The position numbers and the translations under genes are program-made. Below, in pieces: positions 23,390 through 31,390 of a DNA stretch of 45,223 bases. Every line of letters starts with the position of its first letter. Position 1 is the first letter of the stretch. Under the pieces are notes generated by a model. The model was not told the DNA's origin and made no database searches. It was given only the letters and a program-made list of their open reading frames with translations. The DNA comes from an uncultured Muribaculaceae bacterium (lineage in GTDB: Bacteria > Bacteroidota > Bacteroidia > Bacteroidales > Muribaculaceae), in contig CAJUFH010000019.1 of the NCBI GenBank assembly GCA_910585755.1, positions 1-45,223 on the forward strand. Direction: 5' to 3'.

Positions 23390-23598
23390 GTAAAATAATT
23401 GATTAATCATCCGCGTTTAGAATGATAATGTCCGGCGCGCACCAAAAACGTAACAACAGCGTAACTTCGGAGCGAAGCGCCGCGTGGCGTTAACACAATT
23501 TAACCCGCTATTCCGACGGACCGCATCAATAAAAGCGCTTTCTTTGCAACCGACTGTCCGCTTTCCGCATCCAATAGTCAGAACAAATCAATCCGATC

Positions 23599-24483
23599 AT
23601 GAAGAAAATACTCACCATAGTCGCCGCGCTTCTCTCACTCTCCGGCCCAGCCGCGGCTAAACCTGAACAGAAGCCCGACTCGATTTCCATCTCGGCTTCG
23701 TTTTCCGGAGACAGCGTCCGCAATATACAGGCGGATATAAGCCTACACTCCGACAGCGCGTCATCGGAAGCCCTCCAGGGCGCCGCACGCCTCGTGACGA
23801 CAGACGGGGGGGACACTTATATCCTGACGGAAGGGAAAGCATACCCCCTTTGCGACCTGATTTCCGAAGCGGAAACGCCAGATCGGCTTCTCACCACCGA
23901 GGATGTCGCCGACCAAAAACTTAGGGAAATAGGGACCTGGGGCGTTCTCGGAATCCTCGCAATATGCTTCGGCTTTCCCGCGTTAGTGGTAATCATCGCG
24001 ATAGTTCTGATTATCGGCTTCTTCCGCAACCGCAACCGCGAGCGAAACGCGATCATAGCCCAGGCAATCGACCGCGACTACCAGCTTCCTGACTCTTTCT
24101 ACACAAATCAGCCGCAGCATGACACGGCCGAAAACGGGAATCCGGCGAACAGCGAACCTCTGCGCGATCCCGAGCTGTTCAAATCGGCAGTGACACTTAT
24201 CGCGGTCGGGCTGGCCGTCGGGGTGTTCTTCCTGGCTGTTGACGCTCCGTTCGGGATTGTTGCCGGTGGAATACCCCTCCTGCTTGGCATCGGGCGCCTT
24301 ATCGGGTATTTCTTTATTCCCGGATACAAAACCGCTAAGCCGGGCAAAGGTCGCCATTATTACAACAATCAGGGGCAAAACGGATACGGGAACACTCAAA
24401 ACGGCACTGCGTGCCCTCCGCCTCCTCCCGGAGAACGATTCTATTACGACCCCCGCGACCCGCGTTATAACGGCAAAGCCTGA
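23599..24483 (+). CDS. Membrane protein of an ECF sigma cassette (DUF6249-like)
   Basis: 294 residues. A signal peptide (MKKILTIVAALLSLSGPAAA) is followed by a periplasmic part of about 90 residues, a transmembrane helix near 113-140 (GILAICFGFPALVVIIAIVLIIGFF), a charged loop (RNRNRERNAIIAQAIDRDY), two more hydrophobic segments at about 195-240, and a Gly/Asn/Pro-rich tail ending YYDPRDPRYNGKA. The layout resembles DUF6249 proteins of Bacteroidales, usually found beside ECF sigma genes; the family name is from memory. It lies 38 bases upstream of the sigma factor and may act in sensing or envelope stress. Confidence 0.7.
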   Translation: MKKILTIVAALLSLSGPAAAKPEQKPDSISISASFSGDSVRNIQADISLHSDSASSEALQGAARLVTTDGGDTYILTEGKAYPLCDLISEAETPDRLLTTEDVADQKLREIGTWGVLGILAICFGFPALVVIIAIVLIIGFFRNRNRERNAIIAQAIDRDYQLPDSFYTNQPQHDTAENGNPANSEPLRDPELFKSAVTLIAVGLAVGVFFLAVDAPFGIVAGGIPLLLGIGRLIGYFFIPGYKTAKPGKGRHYYNNQGQNGYGNTQNGTACPPPPPGERFYYDPRDPRYNGKA

Positions 24484-24521
24484 CGAGTCGACAAAGACTT
24501 AAACGCATATAAGAAGCCCCC

Positions 24522-25076
24522 GTGATCAGCAGGCTCGAAGAAATCAAGCTGCTTGCCCAGTGCATGGCCGCCGACAACCGCGAAGCATATTCGCGGCTGG
24601 TGGTGGCTTACGCCGATTTGCTGCGGGGATTCCTGCTTAATCTTACCGGGGGTGACTCCATGCTTGCCGATGACCTCGCGCAGGAAACGTTTATCAAGGC
24701 GTGGCAGGGGATACGCTCGTTCAAGGGGATGGCGGGTTTCAAGACCTGGCTGTTCCGCATCGCAATCAACGAATATCTAAGCCACCGCCGACGCCCCGCC
24801 TCCTACACAGCTTCGCTCGACGATGTGAGAGGGGACGCAATGCTGGCCGACAGCTCGCCACACGACGACAGCGACGCCCGCCACGACGCCCGAATAGCCT
24901 TGGACTCGCTACCTCCGGCGGAACGGACAATCGCTGTGCTGTTCTATCTGGAGGACCTTCCAATCAAAAAAATCTGCCAGCTAACAGAGATGCCCGAAGG
25001 GACCGTCAAATCCCATCTCTCCCGCGCGCGCAACCATATGGCTCAATTTCTAAAACAAGACCGCTATGAACTCTGA
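24522..25076 (+). CDS. ECF RNA polymerase sigma factor
   Basis: 184 residues. Sigma region 2 is visible as LADDLAQETFIKAWQGIRSFKGMAGFKTWLFRIAINEYLSHRR. Region 4 is LPPAERTIAVLFYLEDLPIKKICQLTEMPEGTVKSHLSRARNHM, with the helix-turn-helix. It directs polymerase to a stress or envelope regulon, possibly including its own cassette. The start is a GTG at 24522; an ATG 14 codons in would cut into region 2. It overlaps the next gene by 11 bases. Confidence 0.92.
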   Translation: MISRLEEIKLLAQCMAADNREAYSRLVVAYADLLRGFLLNLTGGDSMLADDLAQETFIKAWQGIRSFKGMAGFKTWLFRIAINEYLSHRRRPASYTASLDDVRGDAMLADSSPHDDSDARHDARIALDSLPPAERTIAVLFYLEDLPIKKICQLTEMPEGTVKSHLSRARNHMAQFLKQDRYEL

Positions 25077-25407
25077 AAAAACGATAAGCGCCGAAGCACA
25101 CGCTGACGAACAACTGAAAAAGCTACTTGCGGAAAGCCGCCGCCGACCGGCTCAGAATCCGTGGTTTGAACGGCGCGTAATGGCAGCGCTCCCCGACAAG
25201 AAAGAACGCCGGATTCCGGCGTTGCAACTGGCGTTGTCGGTCTGCGCCATATTAATAGTAGTAGGAGGCTGGATTGCCGGCGGGGTGTGGTTCCTTAACC
25301 ACGACCTGACCCTCAGCTCTCTGGCGGTCGTATGCTCTATACCGCTGACAACTATGTTCAGCGGCGCGGTTGTCGCAGCCCCCGCCTTAAAGCGGCTGTT
25401 CAGTTAA
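25066..25407 (+). CDS. Small membrane protein coupled to the sigma factor, possible anti-sigma (DUF5056-like)
   Basis: 113 residues: a charged cytoplasmic N-terminal half (ADEQLKKLLAESRRRPAQNPWFERRVMAALPDKKERR) followed by two hydrophobic helices at about 48-72 and 80-105. Overlap with the sigma gene implies translational coupling and a fixed ratio, as in sigma/anti-sigma pairs. The N-terminal PWFERRVMAALP block resembles the anti-sigma-like protein at 44751-45074 (DGFFEQMEDTL). A canonical zinc-type anti-sigma motif (HxxxCxxC) is absent, so the role is inferred from context. Confidence 0.7.
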   Translation: MNSEKTISAEAHADEQLKKLLAESRRRPAQNPWFERRVMAALPDKKERRIPALQLALSVCAILIVVGGWIAGGVWFLNHDLTLSSLAVVCSIPLTTMFSGAVVAAPALKRLFS

Positions 25408-25414
25408 CCGGCAG

Positions 25415-26044
25415 TCAGTCCATCAACTCCGCGAGCGAGCTAACGACGAGATCGGCATAACGGGCAACCTCGGAAGCGGGATTCGTTGTCGACAGGCCGA
25501 CGACATACGCGCCGGCGGCACGGCCAGCCTGCAAACCCTGGTAGGAATCCTCAAACACCACGCACTCCTCGGGGAGGCACCCGGCTTTCCGCGCCCCGAC
25601 AAGATACGGTTCGGGGTGAGGTTTGGAGTGGGTGACATCAACGGCGGTCACGACAGCGTCGAAATGCGAGCGGAAAGTCGGGTGCTGACCGTAGAGGAAA
25701 TCCATCTTGCGGTCGTCGGAGCTGGTCACGATCACCGTACGGATTCCGAGACGCCGCAGAGAATCGACAAATTCCAACGCTCCGGGAAATATCGGATAGA
25801 CGACATTGTTCTCGAACTCATGGAGCAGCCTGTCGATATCCGCCCGGACTTCCGGCGAAGGGAAATGCGTTTCGAGAATATCAGTAAGGGTCGTTCCCTT
25901 GATATCATAGGCAAAAGTAGGCGAGGGGAGGTTATGGTGCCTCCCGACTTCGGCCCAGAACTGTGTGTATAGCGTCTCGCTGTCAATCAGTACGCCGTCA
26001 AGATCGAAAAGAGCGGCTTTGCAGTTAGAAATCTTGTCGTTCAT
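25415..26044 (-). CDS. HAD-superfamily phosphatase, beta-phosphoglucomutase-like
   Basis: 209 residues. Motif I is FDLDGVLIDSE with both Asp residues, motif II VIVTSSDD, motif III the Lys in THSKPHPEPYL, motif IV VFEDSYQGLQAGRAAG. The cap domain is of the helical C1 type seen in beta-phosphoglucomutase and sugar-phosphate phosphatases. The substrate is unknown. The promoter at 26064-26094 gives it its own transcript, convergent with the sigma cassette after a 7-base gap. Confidence 0.88.
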   Translation of the reverse strand: MNDKISNCKAALFDLDGVLIDSETLYTQFWAEVGRHHNLPSPTFAYDIKGTTLTDILETHFPSPEVRADIDRLLHEFENNVVYPIFPGALEFVDSLRRLGIRTVIVTSSDDRKMDFLYGQHPTFRSHFDAVVTAVDVTHSKPHPEPYLVGARKAGCLPEECVVFEDSYQGLQAGRAAGAYVVGLSTTNPASEVARYADLVVSSLAELMD

Positions 26045-26063
26045 ATGTCTTGCAATTTCAGCG

Positions 26064-26094
26064 CGAAGTTAAGCATTTAACCTTATCGGGCAAA
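26064..26094 (-). promoter_or_regulatory. Promoter for the HAD phosphatase gene
   Basis: Minus-strand TTTG (plus CAAA 26091-26094), 19 bases, then TAACTTCG (plus CGAAGTTA 26064-26071). Correct spacing supports TAACTTCG as a working -7 variant. Leader of about 15 bases. Confidence 0.6.
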
Positions 26095-26139
26095 ATCAGG
26101 CGGCTTATCCCGGCGGAAGAGAGATAGAATAATATTGGA

Positions 26140-26171
26140 TTTGCATAGCTGGCGGGGAATTATTAAATTTG
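26140..26171 (+). promoter_or_regulatory. Promoter for the TPR gene, predicting a leaderless message
   Basis: TTTG (26140-26143), 20 bases, then TAAATTTG (26164-26171). Both boxes match exactly. The ATG of the TPR gene is at 26176, only 5 bases after the -7 box, so transcription would start at or very near the A of ATG. Confidence 0.75.
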
Positions 26172-26175
26172 TCGT

Positions 26176-28242
26176 ATGTTTAACTCCAATCCGCGAGGAC
26201 AGAGGCGATCCAAACGCGCCTCCGTCTGGGTCAAACTCCTTTGCGCCACGGCTCTATCGGCCGCAGCTCTGCCGGTGTCGGCCCAGGTGAACGCCGAGCA
26301 GATGGTGCGGGTCGGGCAAAACGCCCTCTATTTCGAGGATTACGTTCTCTCCATCCAATACTTCAACCGCGCGATACAGGCTAAGCCATACCTCGCCCAG
26401 CCTTATTTTCTGAGGGCAATCGCCAAGCTCAACCTCGAGGATTACCGCGGAGCAGAAGTCGACGCCGCTGCGGCCATAGAGCGCAACCCGTTCATCGCCG
26501 ACGCGTACGAGGTGCGCGGCGTCGCCCGGCAGAATCTCGGAAGTGTCCGGGGGGCTATCGAGGACTACGACAAGGCCCTGTCGCTTGCCCCGAGAAGCCG
26601 CGCGATTCTCTTCAACAAGGCACTCACCCAGCAGGACCTCGAAATGGCCGACAGCGCCGACGCGACTTTCTCGCTGCTGCTCTCGGCATATCCCCGCTTT
26701 GAAAACGGATATATCGGCCGTGCCCGTCTGCGGCTCGAACTGCTTGCAGATACTGTCGGAGCCTCAGCCGACATTGAAAAGGCCCTCGAACTCGACAAGA
26801 ACGCGGCGAACGCCTATCTGCTCCGCGCCGCGATCAACCAGGACAAGCCGGAAATGGCCGAGGCGGATATTTCGGAAGCCATTAAGCTGCTGCCGCGGGA
26901 AGCGGGGCTGTATGTCAACCGCGCGTATCTCCGCTACCACCTCGATGATTTCGGGGGAGCCATGGCCGATTACGACTACGCCGTGACACTCGACCCGCTG
27001 AATATGGCGGCTGTCTACAACCGCGGCCTTCTTCGAATGGAGTCACGCGACAACGACCGGGCGATTGAGGATTTTTCCCGCGTACTCGAAGCGGACCCGG
27101 ACGACTACCGGGCGCTATACAACCGAGCGCTCCTGTATCGGGAAAAGCACGACTTCGACCGGGCGCTTGCCGACATCAACCGGCTGACCGAGGGGATGCC
27201 CGACATTCCCGAGCCGCTGTATCTTCGCAGCGACATCCTACGGCAGAAGGGGAACATGGCACAAGCCGAACGGGATTACAACCGGGCGCTCGCGCTTGCG
27301 AAATCGCTGACCGAGAAGGAGGACGTCGCCGACAAACCTGTATCGGGGAACGCGGCATCCGGGAAAGCAGACAACCGTCAGCCCGACTTCTCAGACGAGG
27401 CGGTAAGCCGCCGCTTCGCATCGCTCCGCAAGGCAGAAAACGAGATTGACCTTGACCGGGAGTTCAACAACAAGAGCATCAGGGGACGCGTCCAGGATCA
27501 TGACACGAGAATCGAGACAGAACCGATGTTCGTGCTCAGTTTCTATTCTTCGCCAACGGAACTGCGCCAGAACACAGCCTATATGCGCGAGATAGAGCAG
27601 ATTAACGATACCCGGGTACTTTCGGCCGCTCTCCAGCTTCTGCCGAACCCGCCTGTATCGGACGAGGAGACAGCTAACCGGCATTTCCGCTCCATCGAAC
27701 GCTCCACGCAGTTCCTCGCCACCCATCAGCCCCGCGCCATTGACTATTTCTCCCGCGCGATGGACTACTACACGGTCCGCGACTACCAGCAGGCTGTCGC
27801 CGACCTGACGAACGCGATTTCGCTGACACCGGATTTCGCGTTGGCTTATTTCGCGAGGGGTATCGCGCGCTACAACCTCCGGCAGTCGGGGGGAAGCGAA
27901 AATCTCGGTATGCCCCACGGAACTCCGGCCGACACGCGGGCCGAACTCCGGGAAATGCTCGCTGACTTCGACACCGCGGCCAGGCTCTCGCCCGAGTCTC
28001 CATACCCCGTATATAACAAAGGTGTGGCCCTCGCTTCCGCCGGCGACTATACCGCGGCACTCGCATGCTTTAACAAAGCGCTCGAACTGAAACCAGATTT
28101 CGGCGAGGCGTATTACAACCGGGGATGCGTCTACTTCCAGCTCGGGAACAGCGAACGAGGCTCGGCCGACCTATCCAAGGCGGGCGAGTTAGGGGTGGTA
28201 CCCTCCTACAACCTGCTGAAACGGATGAAACCCTTGAGATAA
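26176..28242 (+). CDS. Large exported tetratricopeptide-repeat protein
   Basis: 688 residues. A basic stretch (GQRRSKRASVWVK) precedes a hydrophobic signal sequence ending LPVSAQ at about 38, so export is likely. About nine to ten TPR units fill residues 45-385 (examples: AYEVRGVARQNLGSVRGAIEDYDKAL and AVYNRGLLRMESRDNDRAIEDFSRVL). A low-similarity linker of about 385-540 carries ELRQNTAYMREIEQIND. Two to three C-terminal TPRs follow (AIDYFSRAMDYYTVRDYQQAVADL and NKGVALASAGDYTAALACFNKAL). Such proteins are scaffolds; the partner is unknown. It is a single gene with a strong promoter just before the ATG. Confidence 0.88.
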   Translation: MFNSNPRGQRRSKRASVWVKLLCATALSAAALPVSAQVNAEQMVRVGQNALYFEDYVLSIQYFNRAIQAKPYLAQPYFLRAIAKLNLEDYRGAEVDAAAAIERNPFIADAYEVRGVARQNLGSVRGAIEDYDKALSLAPRSRAILFNKALTQQDLEMADSADATFSLLLSAYPRFENGYIGRARLRLELLADTVGASADIEKALELDKNAANAYLLRAAINQDKPEMAEADISEAIKLLPREAGLYVNRAYLRYHLDDFGGAMADYDYAVTLDPLNMAAVYNRGLLRMESRDNDRAIEDFSRVLEADPDDYRALYNRALLYREKHDFDRALADINRLTEGMPDIPEPLYLRSDILRQKGNMAQAERDYNRALALAKSLTEKEDVADKPVSGNAASGKADNRQPDFSDEAVSRRFASLRKAENEIDLDREFNNKSIRGRVQDHDTRIETEPMFVLSFYSSPTELRQNTAYMREIEQINDTRVLSAALQLLPNPPVSDEETANRHFRSIERSTQFLATHQPRAIDYFSRAMDYYTVRDYQQAVADLTNAISLTPDFALAYFARGIARYNLRQSGGSENLGMPHGTPADTRAELREMLADFDTAARLSPESPYPVYNKGVALASAGDYTAALACFNKALELKPDFGEAYYNRGCVYFQLGNSERGSADLSKAGELGVVPSYNLLKRMKPLR

Positions 28243-28299
28243 CACCAACTACTGAAACACTTACCTTAACAACCTAACACAATCATACATCACACCACC

Positions 28300-29823
28300 A
28301 TGTTAACTACCGATGACAAGGCGCGTCTGCAAAAGCGCGGAATCTCAGAAGATCAGCTTCAAAGCCAGCTTGACAGATTCAAAACAGGTTTTCCTTACCT
28401 GAAAATATATGATTCGGCCCGTCCCGGAGAGGGGATAACCGTGCTTGACGCGGAGGGCGAGAAGGCCGCGGTAGCGCGCTGGGACAAGTTCCTGGCCGAC
28501 GGCGGAACGGTAACCAAATTCGTACCCGCCTCCGGCGCCGCGTCGCGTATGTTCAAGGCCCTGTTCTCATTCGTCGATTCCGATGCCGAGAAGGCTAAGG
28601 AGGGCTCGGATGTTGACAAGCTGCTCCGCGGCATCCACGACGTGGCATTCTTCGGCGAACTCAACGCCGCCTGCGAGCGCCTCCACGGGAAAAGCGTCGA
28701 CCAGCTTCTCGCCGAAGGGAAACAGAAAGAGGTTATCTCCGCAATTATCAAAGAGGATGGTCTTAACTACGGAAATCTGCCCAAGGGGCTTCTGACATTC
28801 CACCATGCCGAGGAGGGTACCCGTACCCCCGTGGAGGAGCAGCTTGTCGAAGGTGCGCAGTCCGCTCGCCAGGCCGACGGTGCCGTGAACATGCACCTGA
28901 CCGTTTCCGGCAACCACCGCGCGGGGTTTGAAAAGAAACTCGCCGAAGCTGTTCCCGCGATTGAGAAGCGCATGGGTGTTAAAATCCATGTCGACATGTC
29001 CGAGCAGAAAGCCTCGACAGACACCGTCGCCGTCAACGAGGACAATACCCCGTTCCGCGAGAACGACCAGCTCGTGTTCCGTCCCGGCGGCCACGGCGCC
29101 CTGATTCAGAATCTCAACGAGATTGGTTCGGAAGTAGTTTTCATCAAGAATATCGACAACGTTGTTCCCGACAAACAGCGCGCCGCGACACTCCAATATA
29201 AAAAGGTAATCGCCGGCTATCTGATGGAGCTTCACGACAAGGCTGCGGAATATGTCGCTCTTATCGACTCCCGCAACTATACTGATAAGCAACTCGGCGA
29301 AGTATGCGGTTTCCTCCGCGACAAGTTCTTGTTCGACGCTCCCGAACTCGAAGGGTTAAAAGGGGAAGAGCTGGCCGCTTATCTCCGCTCGAAACTCGAC
29401 CGCCCGATGCGCGTCTGCGGAATGGTGCGCAACGAGGGTGAACCCGGCGGAGGTCCGTACATCACCCGCAACCCCGACGGCTCCCGCTCGCTGCAGATTC
29501 TCGAAAGCTCGCAGATTGACCTGAGCAAGGAGGAAAACAAGCAGATGATGGCCAAGGCCACCCACTTCAACCCCGTTGACCTCGTATGCTATGTACGCGA
29601 CTATAAGGGTGGCAAGTACGACCTTCCTTCCTACGTAGACCCCGAAACGGGCTTCATCTCGTCGAAGTCGCTCCACGGCCGCTCGCTTAAAGCCCTTGAG
29701 CTTCCCGGCCTCTGGAACGGAGCGATGAGCGACTGGCTGACGGCGTTCGTCGAAGTGCCTATCGCGACCTTCAACCCCGTGAAGACCGTCAACGACCTGC
29801 TTCGTCCCGTTCATGCCCATTGA
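28300..29823 (+). CDS. DUF4301-family protein
   Basis: 507 residues with no signal peptide. It matches, from memory, the Bacteroidota DUF4301 family: N-terminal RLQKRGISEDQLQSQLDRFKTGFPYLKIYDSARPGEGI, a glycine/basic loop KFVPASGAASRMFKALF that resembles nucleotidyltransferase loops, and conserved blocks LPKGLLTFH, MHLTVSGNHRAGF, FRPGGHGALIQNLN and MVRNEGEPGGGPY. The overall order suggests a sugar-nucleotidyltransferase-like fold, but the reaction is not established. The leader is A/C-rich. It ends in an unusual hairpin related to the dispersed repeat and then a classic terminator. Confidence 0.82.
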   Translation: MLTTDDKARLQKRGISEDQLQSQLDRFKTGFPYLKIYDSARPGEGITVLDAEGEKAAVARWDKFLADGGTVTKFVPASGAASRMFKALFSFVDSDAEKAKEGSDVDKLLRGIHDVAFFGELNAACERLHGKSVDQLLAEGKQKEVISAIIKEDGLNYGNLPKGLLTFHHAEEGTRTPVEEQLVEGAQSARQADGAVNMHLTVSGNHRAGFEKKLAEAVPAIEKRMGVKIHVDMSEQKASTDTVAVNEDNTPFRENDQLVFRPGGHGALIQNLNEIGSEVVFIKNIDNVVPDKQRAATLQYKKVIAGYLMELHDKAAEYVALIDSRNYTDKQLGEVCGFLRDKFLFDAPELEGLKGEELAAYLRSKLDRPMRVCGMVRNEGEPGGGPYITRNPDGSRSLQILESSQIDLSKEENKQMMAKATHFNPVDLVCYVRDYKGGKYDLPSYVDPETGFISSKSLHGRSLKALELPGLWNGAMSDWLTAFVEVPIATFNPVKTVNDLLRPVHAH

Positions 29824-29870
29824 TGACGAATTAGAATGGCTCATCTGAACCATTCTAATCCGTCATCGCC
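29821..29870 (+). repeat. Hairpin related to the dispersed repeat (collapsed copy)
   Basis: TTAGAATGG (29831-29839) and CCATTCTAA (29850-29858) form a perfect 9-base stem, extended outward by TGATGACG (29821-29828) and CGTCATC (29861-29867). The first three bases are the stop codon of the DUF4301-like gene. Bases 29835-29856 equal the left part (9307-9319) and the right part (9395-9409) of repeat copy 2 joined at their shared CATCTG, as if the middle had been deleted. Confidence 0.6.
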
Positions 29871-29888
29871 ATCAGGGGAAAAAATATG

Positions 29889-29919
29889 GTGCGCCAATTG
29901 ATTTTGGCGCACTTTTTTT
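29889..29919 (+). terminator. Terminator of the DUF4301-like gene
   Basis: GTGCGCCAA (29889-29897) and TTGGCGCAC (29904-29912) form a perfect 9-base stem with a 6-base loop, followed by seven T. This is a textbook intrinsic terminator on the plus strand. Confidence 0.9.
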
Positions 29920-29967
29920 ATGGGGAGAAAGTATAAGTTCAACATAACGCGGGTGATGGTTGTTATT

Positions 29968-29990
29968 ACTGAAAACTAATTATTTTCAGT
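29968..29990. promoter_or_regulatory. Inverted repeat just upstream of the choloylglycine-hydrolase-family gene
   Basis: ACTGAAAA and TTTTCAGT flank the 7-base CTAATTA; the repeat ends 2 bases before the ATG at 29993. It could be an operator or, in RNA, a hairpin that covers the ribosome-binding region. Confidence 0.5.
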
Positions 29991-29992
29991 AT

Positions 29993-31081
29993 ATGAACAA
30001 ATTCAGAGCATTATCTTGCGCGGCACTGATCGCGGGCGCTTTGACCGGCAGTCAGGACGCTGATGCGTGCACACGAGTGACTTTCGTTGGTGACAGCGGT
30101 ATAGTAATAACGGGACGCACCCTCGACTGGCGCACCCCGATTCCGACAAACCTTTACGTCATGCCCCGCGGGATTACCCGCCAGAGCTATAACAAGCCGG
30201 AGCAGTCGATTTCCTGGACTTCAAAATACGGCTCCGTTGTCGCCGTCAGCTATGACTGCGGCGTTTCGGAGGGGATGAACGAGATGGGGCTGGTATGCAA
30301 CCTGCTTTACCTGCCCGGAACGCATTACGCAAAGGAGGGGGATACCCGTCCGTTCATGTCCACCTCGCTGTGGGCTTCATACGTTCTTGACAATTTCGCT
30401 ACAACCTCCGAGGCAGTGCAGCAGTTGATGCTCGACCAGTTCCAGATCAACGCGCCGTCAATGCCGGGCGGTTCGGCCACGACACTCCATATGGCGATAT
30501 GCGACAAAACCGGCTACACGGCCATCATGGAATATGTCGACGGCGTACTGCAAATCCACGAAGGGTATCAGTACCAAGTCATGACAAACGCTCCGACCTA
30601 CGACAAACAGCTTGCGATCAACGAGTACTGGCAGGCAGTCGGAGGGAAGGACATGCTTCCGGGAACGAACCGCAGCCAGGACCGCTTCGTGCGGGCATCG
30701 TTCTACGTCGACATCCTTCCCAAAAACAGCTCCCACCAGACCGCCCTTGCGGGAGTGTTCGGAATTATCGGCAACTGCGCCGTGCCGACAGGGATTTCTA
30801 CCCCCGACCAGCCCGAGATTTCGACTACACAGTGGCGCTCCGTCAGCGACCAGCAGGAAGTTACCTATTATTTCCATCCGACCCTGACCCCTGCGATATT
30901 CTGGCTAAAGCTCAACGAGTTTGACCTCTATCCGGGCGCGCCGATAATGAAACTCGACGTTGTAAACGCAAAAGAACCTCTTATGGGAAACTGCATCAAG
31001 AAATGCAAACCCTCCAAAGGATTCACTCCCCTCTATGAAATGACCCCCGAACTCGCCAAGAAACTGATGGGCGAAGCCTGA
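29993..31081 (+). CDS. Exported choloylglycine hydrolase / penicillin V amidase family enzyme
   Basis: 362 residues from the ATG at 29993 (MNKFRAL); an in-frame ATG 33 bases upstream gives a poorer N-terminus. A signal peptide of about 25 residues ends at ...DADA, leaving Cys26 (CTRVTF) as the N-terminal nucleophile of an Ntn hydrolase. Arg and Asp in ITGRTLDW, Asn in TNAPTYDKQL and Arg in SQDRFVRASFY match the catalytic set of bile salt hydrolases and penicillin acylases. It hydrolyses a linear amide; conjugated bile salts, N-acyl amino acids or acyl-homoserine lactones are candidate substrates. Bile-salt activity is plausible for a gut organism but not decided by sequence. Confidence 0.9.
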   Translation: MNKFRALSCAALIAGALTGSQDADACTRVTFVGDSGIVITGRTLDWRTPIPTNLYVMPRGITRQSYNKPEQSISWTSKYGSVVAVSYDCGVSEGMNEMGLVCNLLYLPGTHYAKEGDTRPFMSTSLWASYVLDNFATTSEAVQQLMLDQFQINAPSMPGGSATTLHMAICDKTGYTAIMEYVDGVLQIHEGYQYQVMTNAPTYDKQLAINEYWQAVGGKDMLPGTNRSQDRFVRASFYVDILPKNSSHQTALAGVFGIIGNCAVPTGISTPDQPEISTTQWRSVSDQQEVTYYFHPTLTPAIFWLKLNEFDLYPGAPIMKLDVVNAKEPLMGNCIKKCKPSKGFTPLYEMTPELAKKLMGEA

Positions 31082-31107
31082 CCGCAAAGAGGATAAAGGA
31101 AAACACA

Positions 31108-31149
31108 GATTATCCCCGGTAATCGCCATGGCGGTTGCCGGGGATAATC
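31108..31149. terminator. 42-base near-perfect palindrome, bidirectional terminator
   Basis: GATTATCCCCGG (31108-31119) and CCGGGGATAATC (31138-31149) are exact arms, and the inside is also nearly self-complementary, with CCATGG at the centre. It separates the plus-strand hydrolase gene from the short minus-strand ORF, so it probably ends both. The T-run is weak on either side. Confidence 0.6.
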
Positions 31150-31185
31150 AAATCAAGGGTATTCGACTCTATCTATTTGTGTATC

Positions 31186-31272
31186 TTATATTGGGGGTAA
31201 AACCTGCTGTGTCGACGAGGCTTCAAAGGCCATCGCCGCGGCGAAAGCCGCCAGGCACAACAGCTTCTTCAT
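31186..31272 (-). CDS. 28-residue signal-peptide-like small protein
   Basis: An ATG at 31272 opens a 28-codon frame beginning MKKLLCLAAFAAAMAF and ending QQVLPPI. It reads as a signal peptide plus about ten residues. An exact promoter lies upstream (31330-31361) with a leader of about 50 bases, and a strong palindrome (31108-31149) lies downstream, so a discrete transcript of about 180 bases is predicted. It could be a tiny exported or membrane peptide, the remnant of a larger exported protein, or an RNA gene carrying a chance ORF. It fills part of the 309-base gap before the gene at 31391. Confidence 0.5.
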   Translation of the reverse strand: MKKLLCLAAFAAAMAFEASSTQQVLPPI

Positions 31273-31329
31273 AGCTCTTGGGAAATTTAGTTAACAGATT
31301 GGTTTCGTGTCAAATAGACCATGTACACG

Positions 31330-31361
31330 CAAAGATAACAAATTTTATCATTTTTAGCAAA
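31330..31361 (-). promoter_or_regulatory. Promoter for the 28-residue ORF
   Basis: Minus-strand TTTG (plus CAAA 31358-31361), 20 bases, then TATCTTTG (plus CAAAGATA 31330-31337). Both boxes match exactly. It is back to back with the plus-strand promoter at 31352-31382. Confidence 0.75.
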
Positions 31362-31382
31362 TGAAAATAATGCTTATCTTTG
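31352..31382 (+). promoter_or_regulatory. Promoter for the membrane protein gene and tgt
   Basis: A TTTTAG element at about 31352-31357 and TATCTTTG (31375-31382). The predicted start near 31387 lies downstream of the first in-frame ATG (31361) and only about 4 bases before the ATG at 31391, so it fixes 31391 as the start codon and predicts a nearly leaderless message. Confidence 0.6.
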
Positions 31383-31390
31383 TGGCGAAC

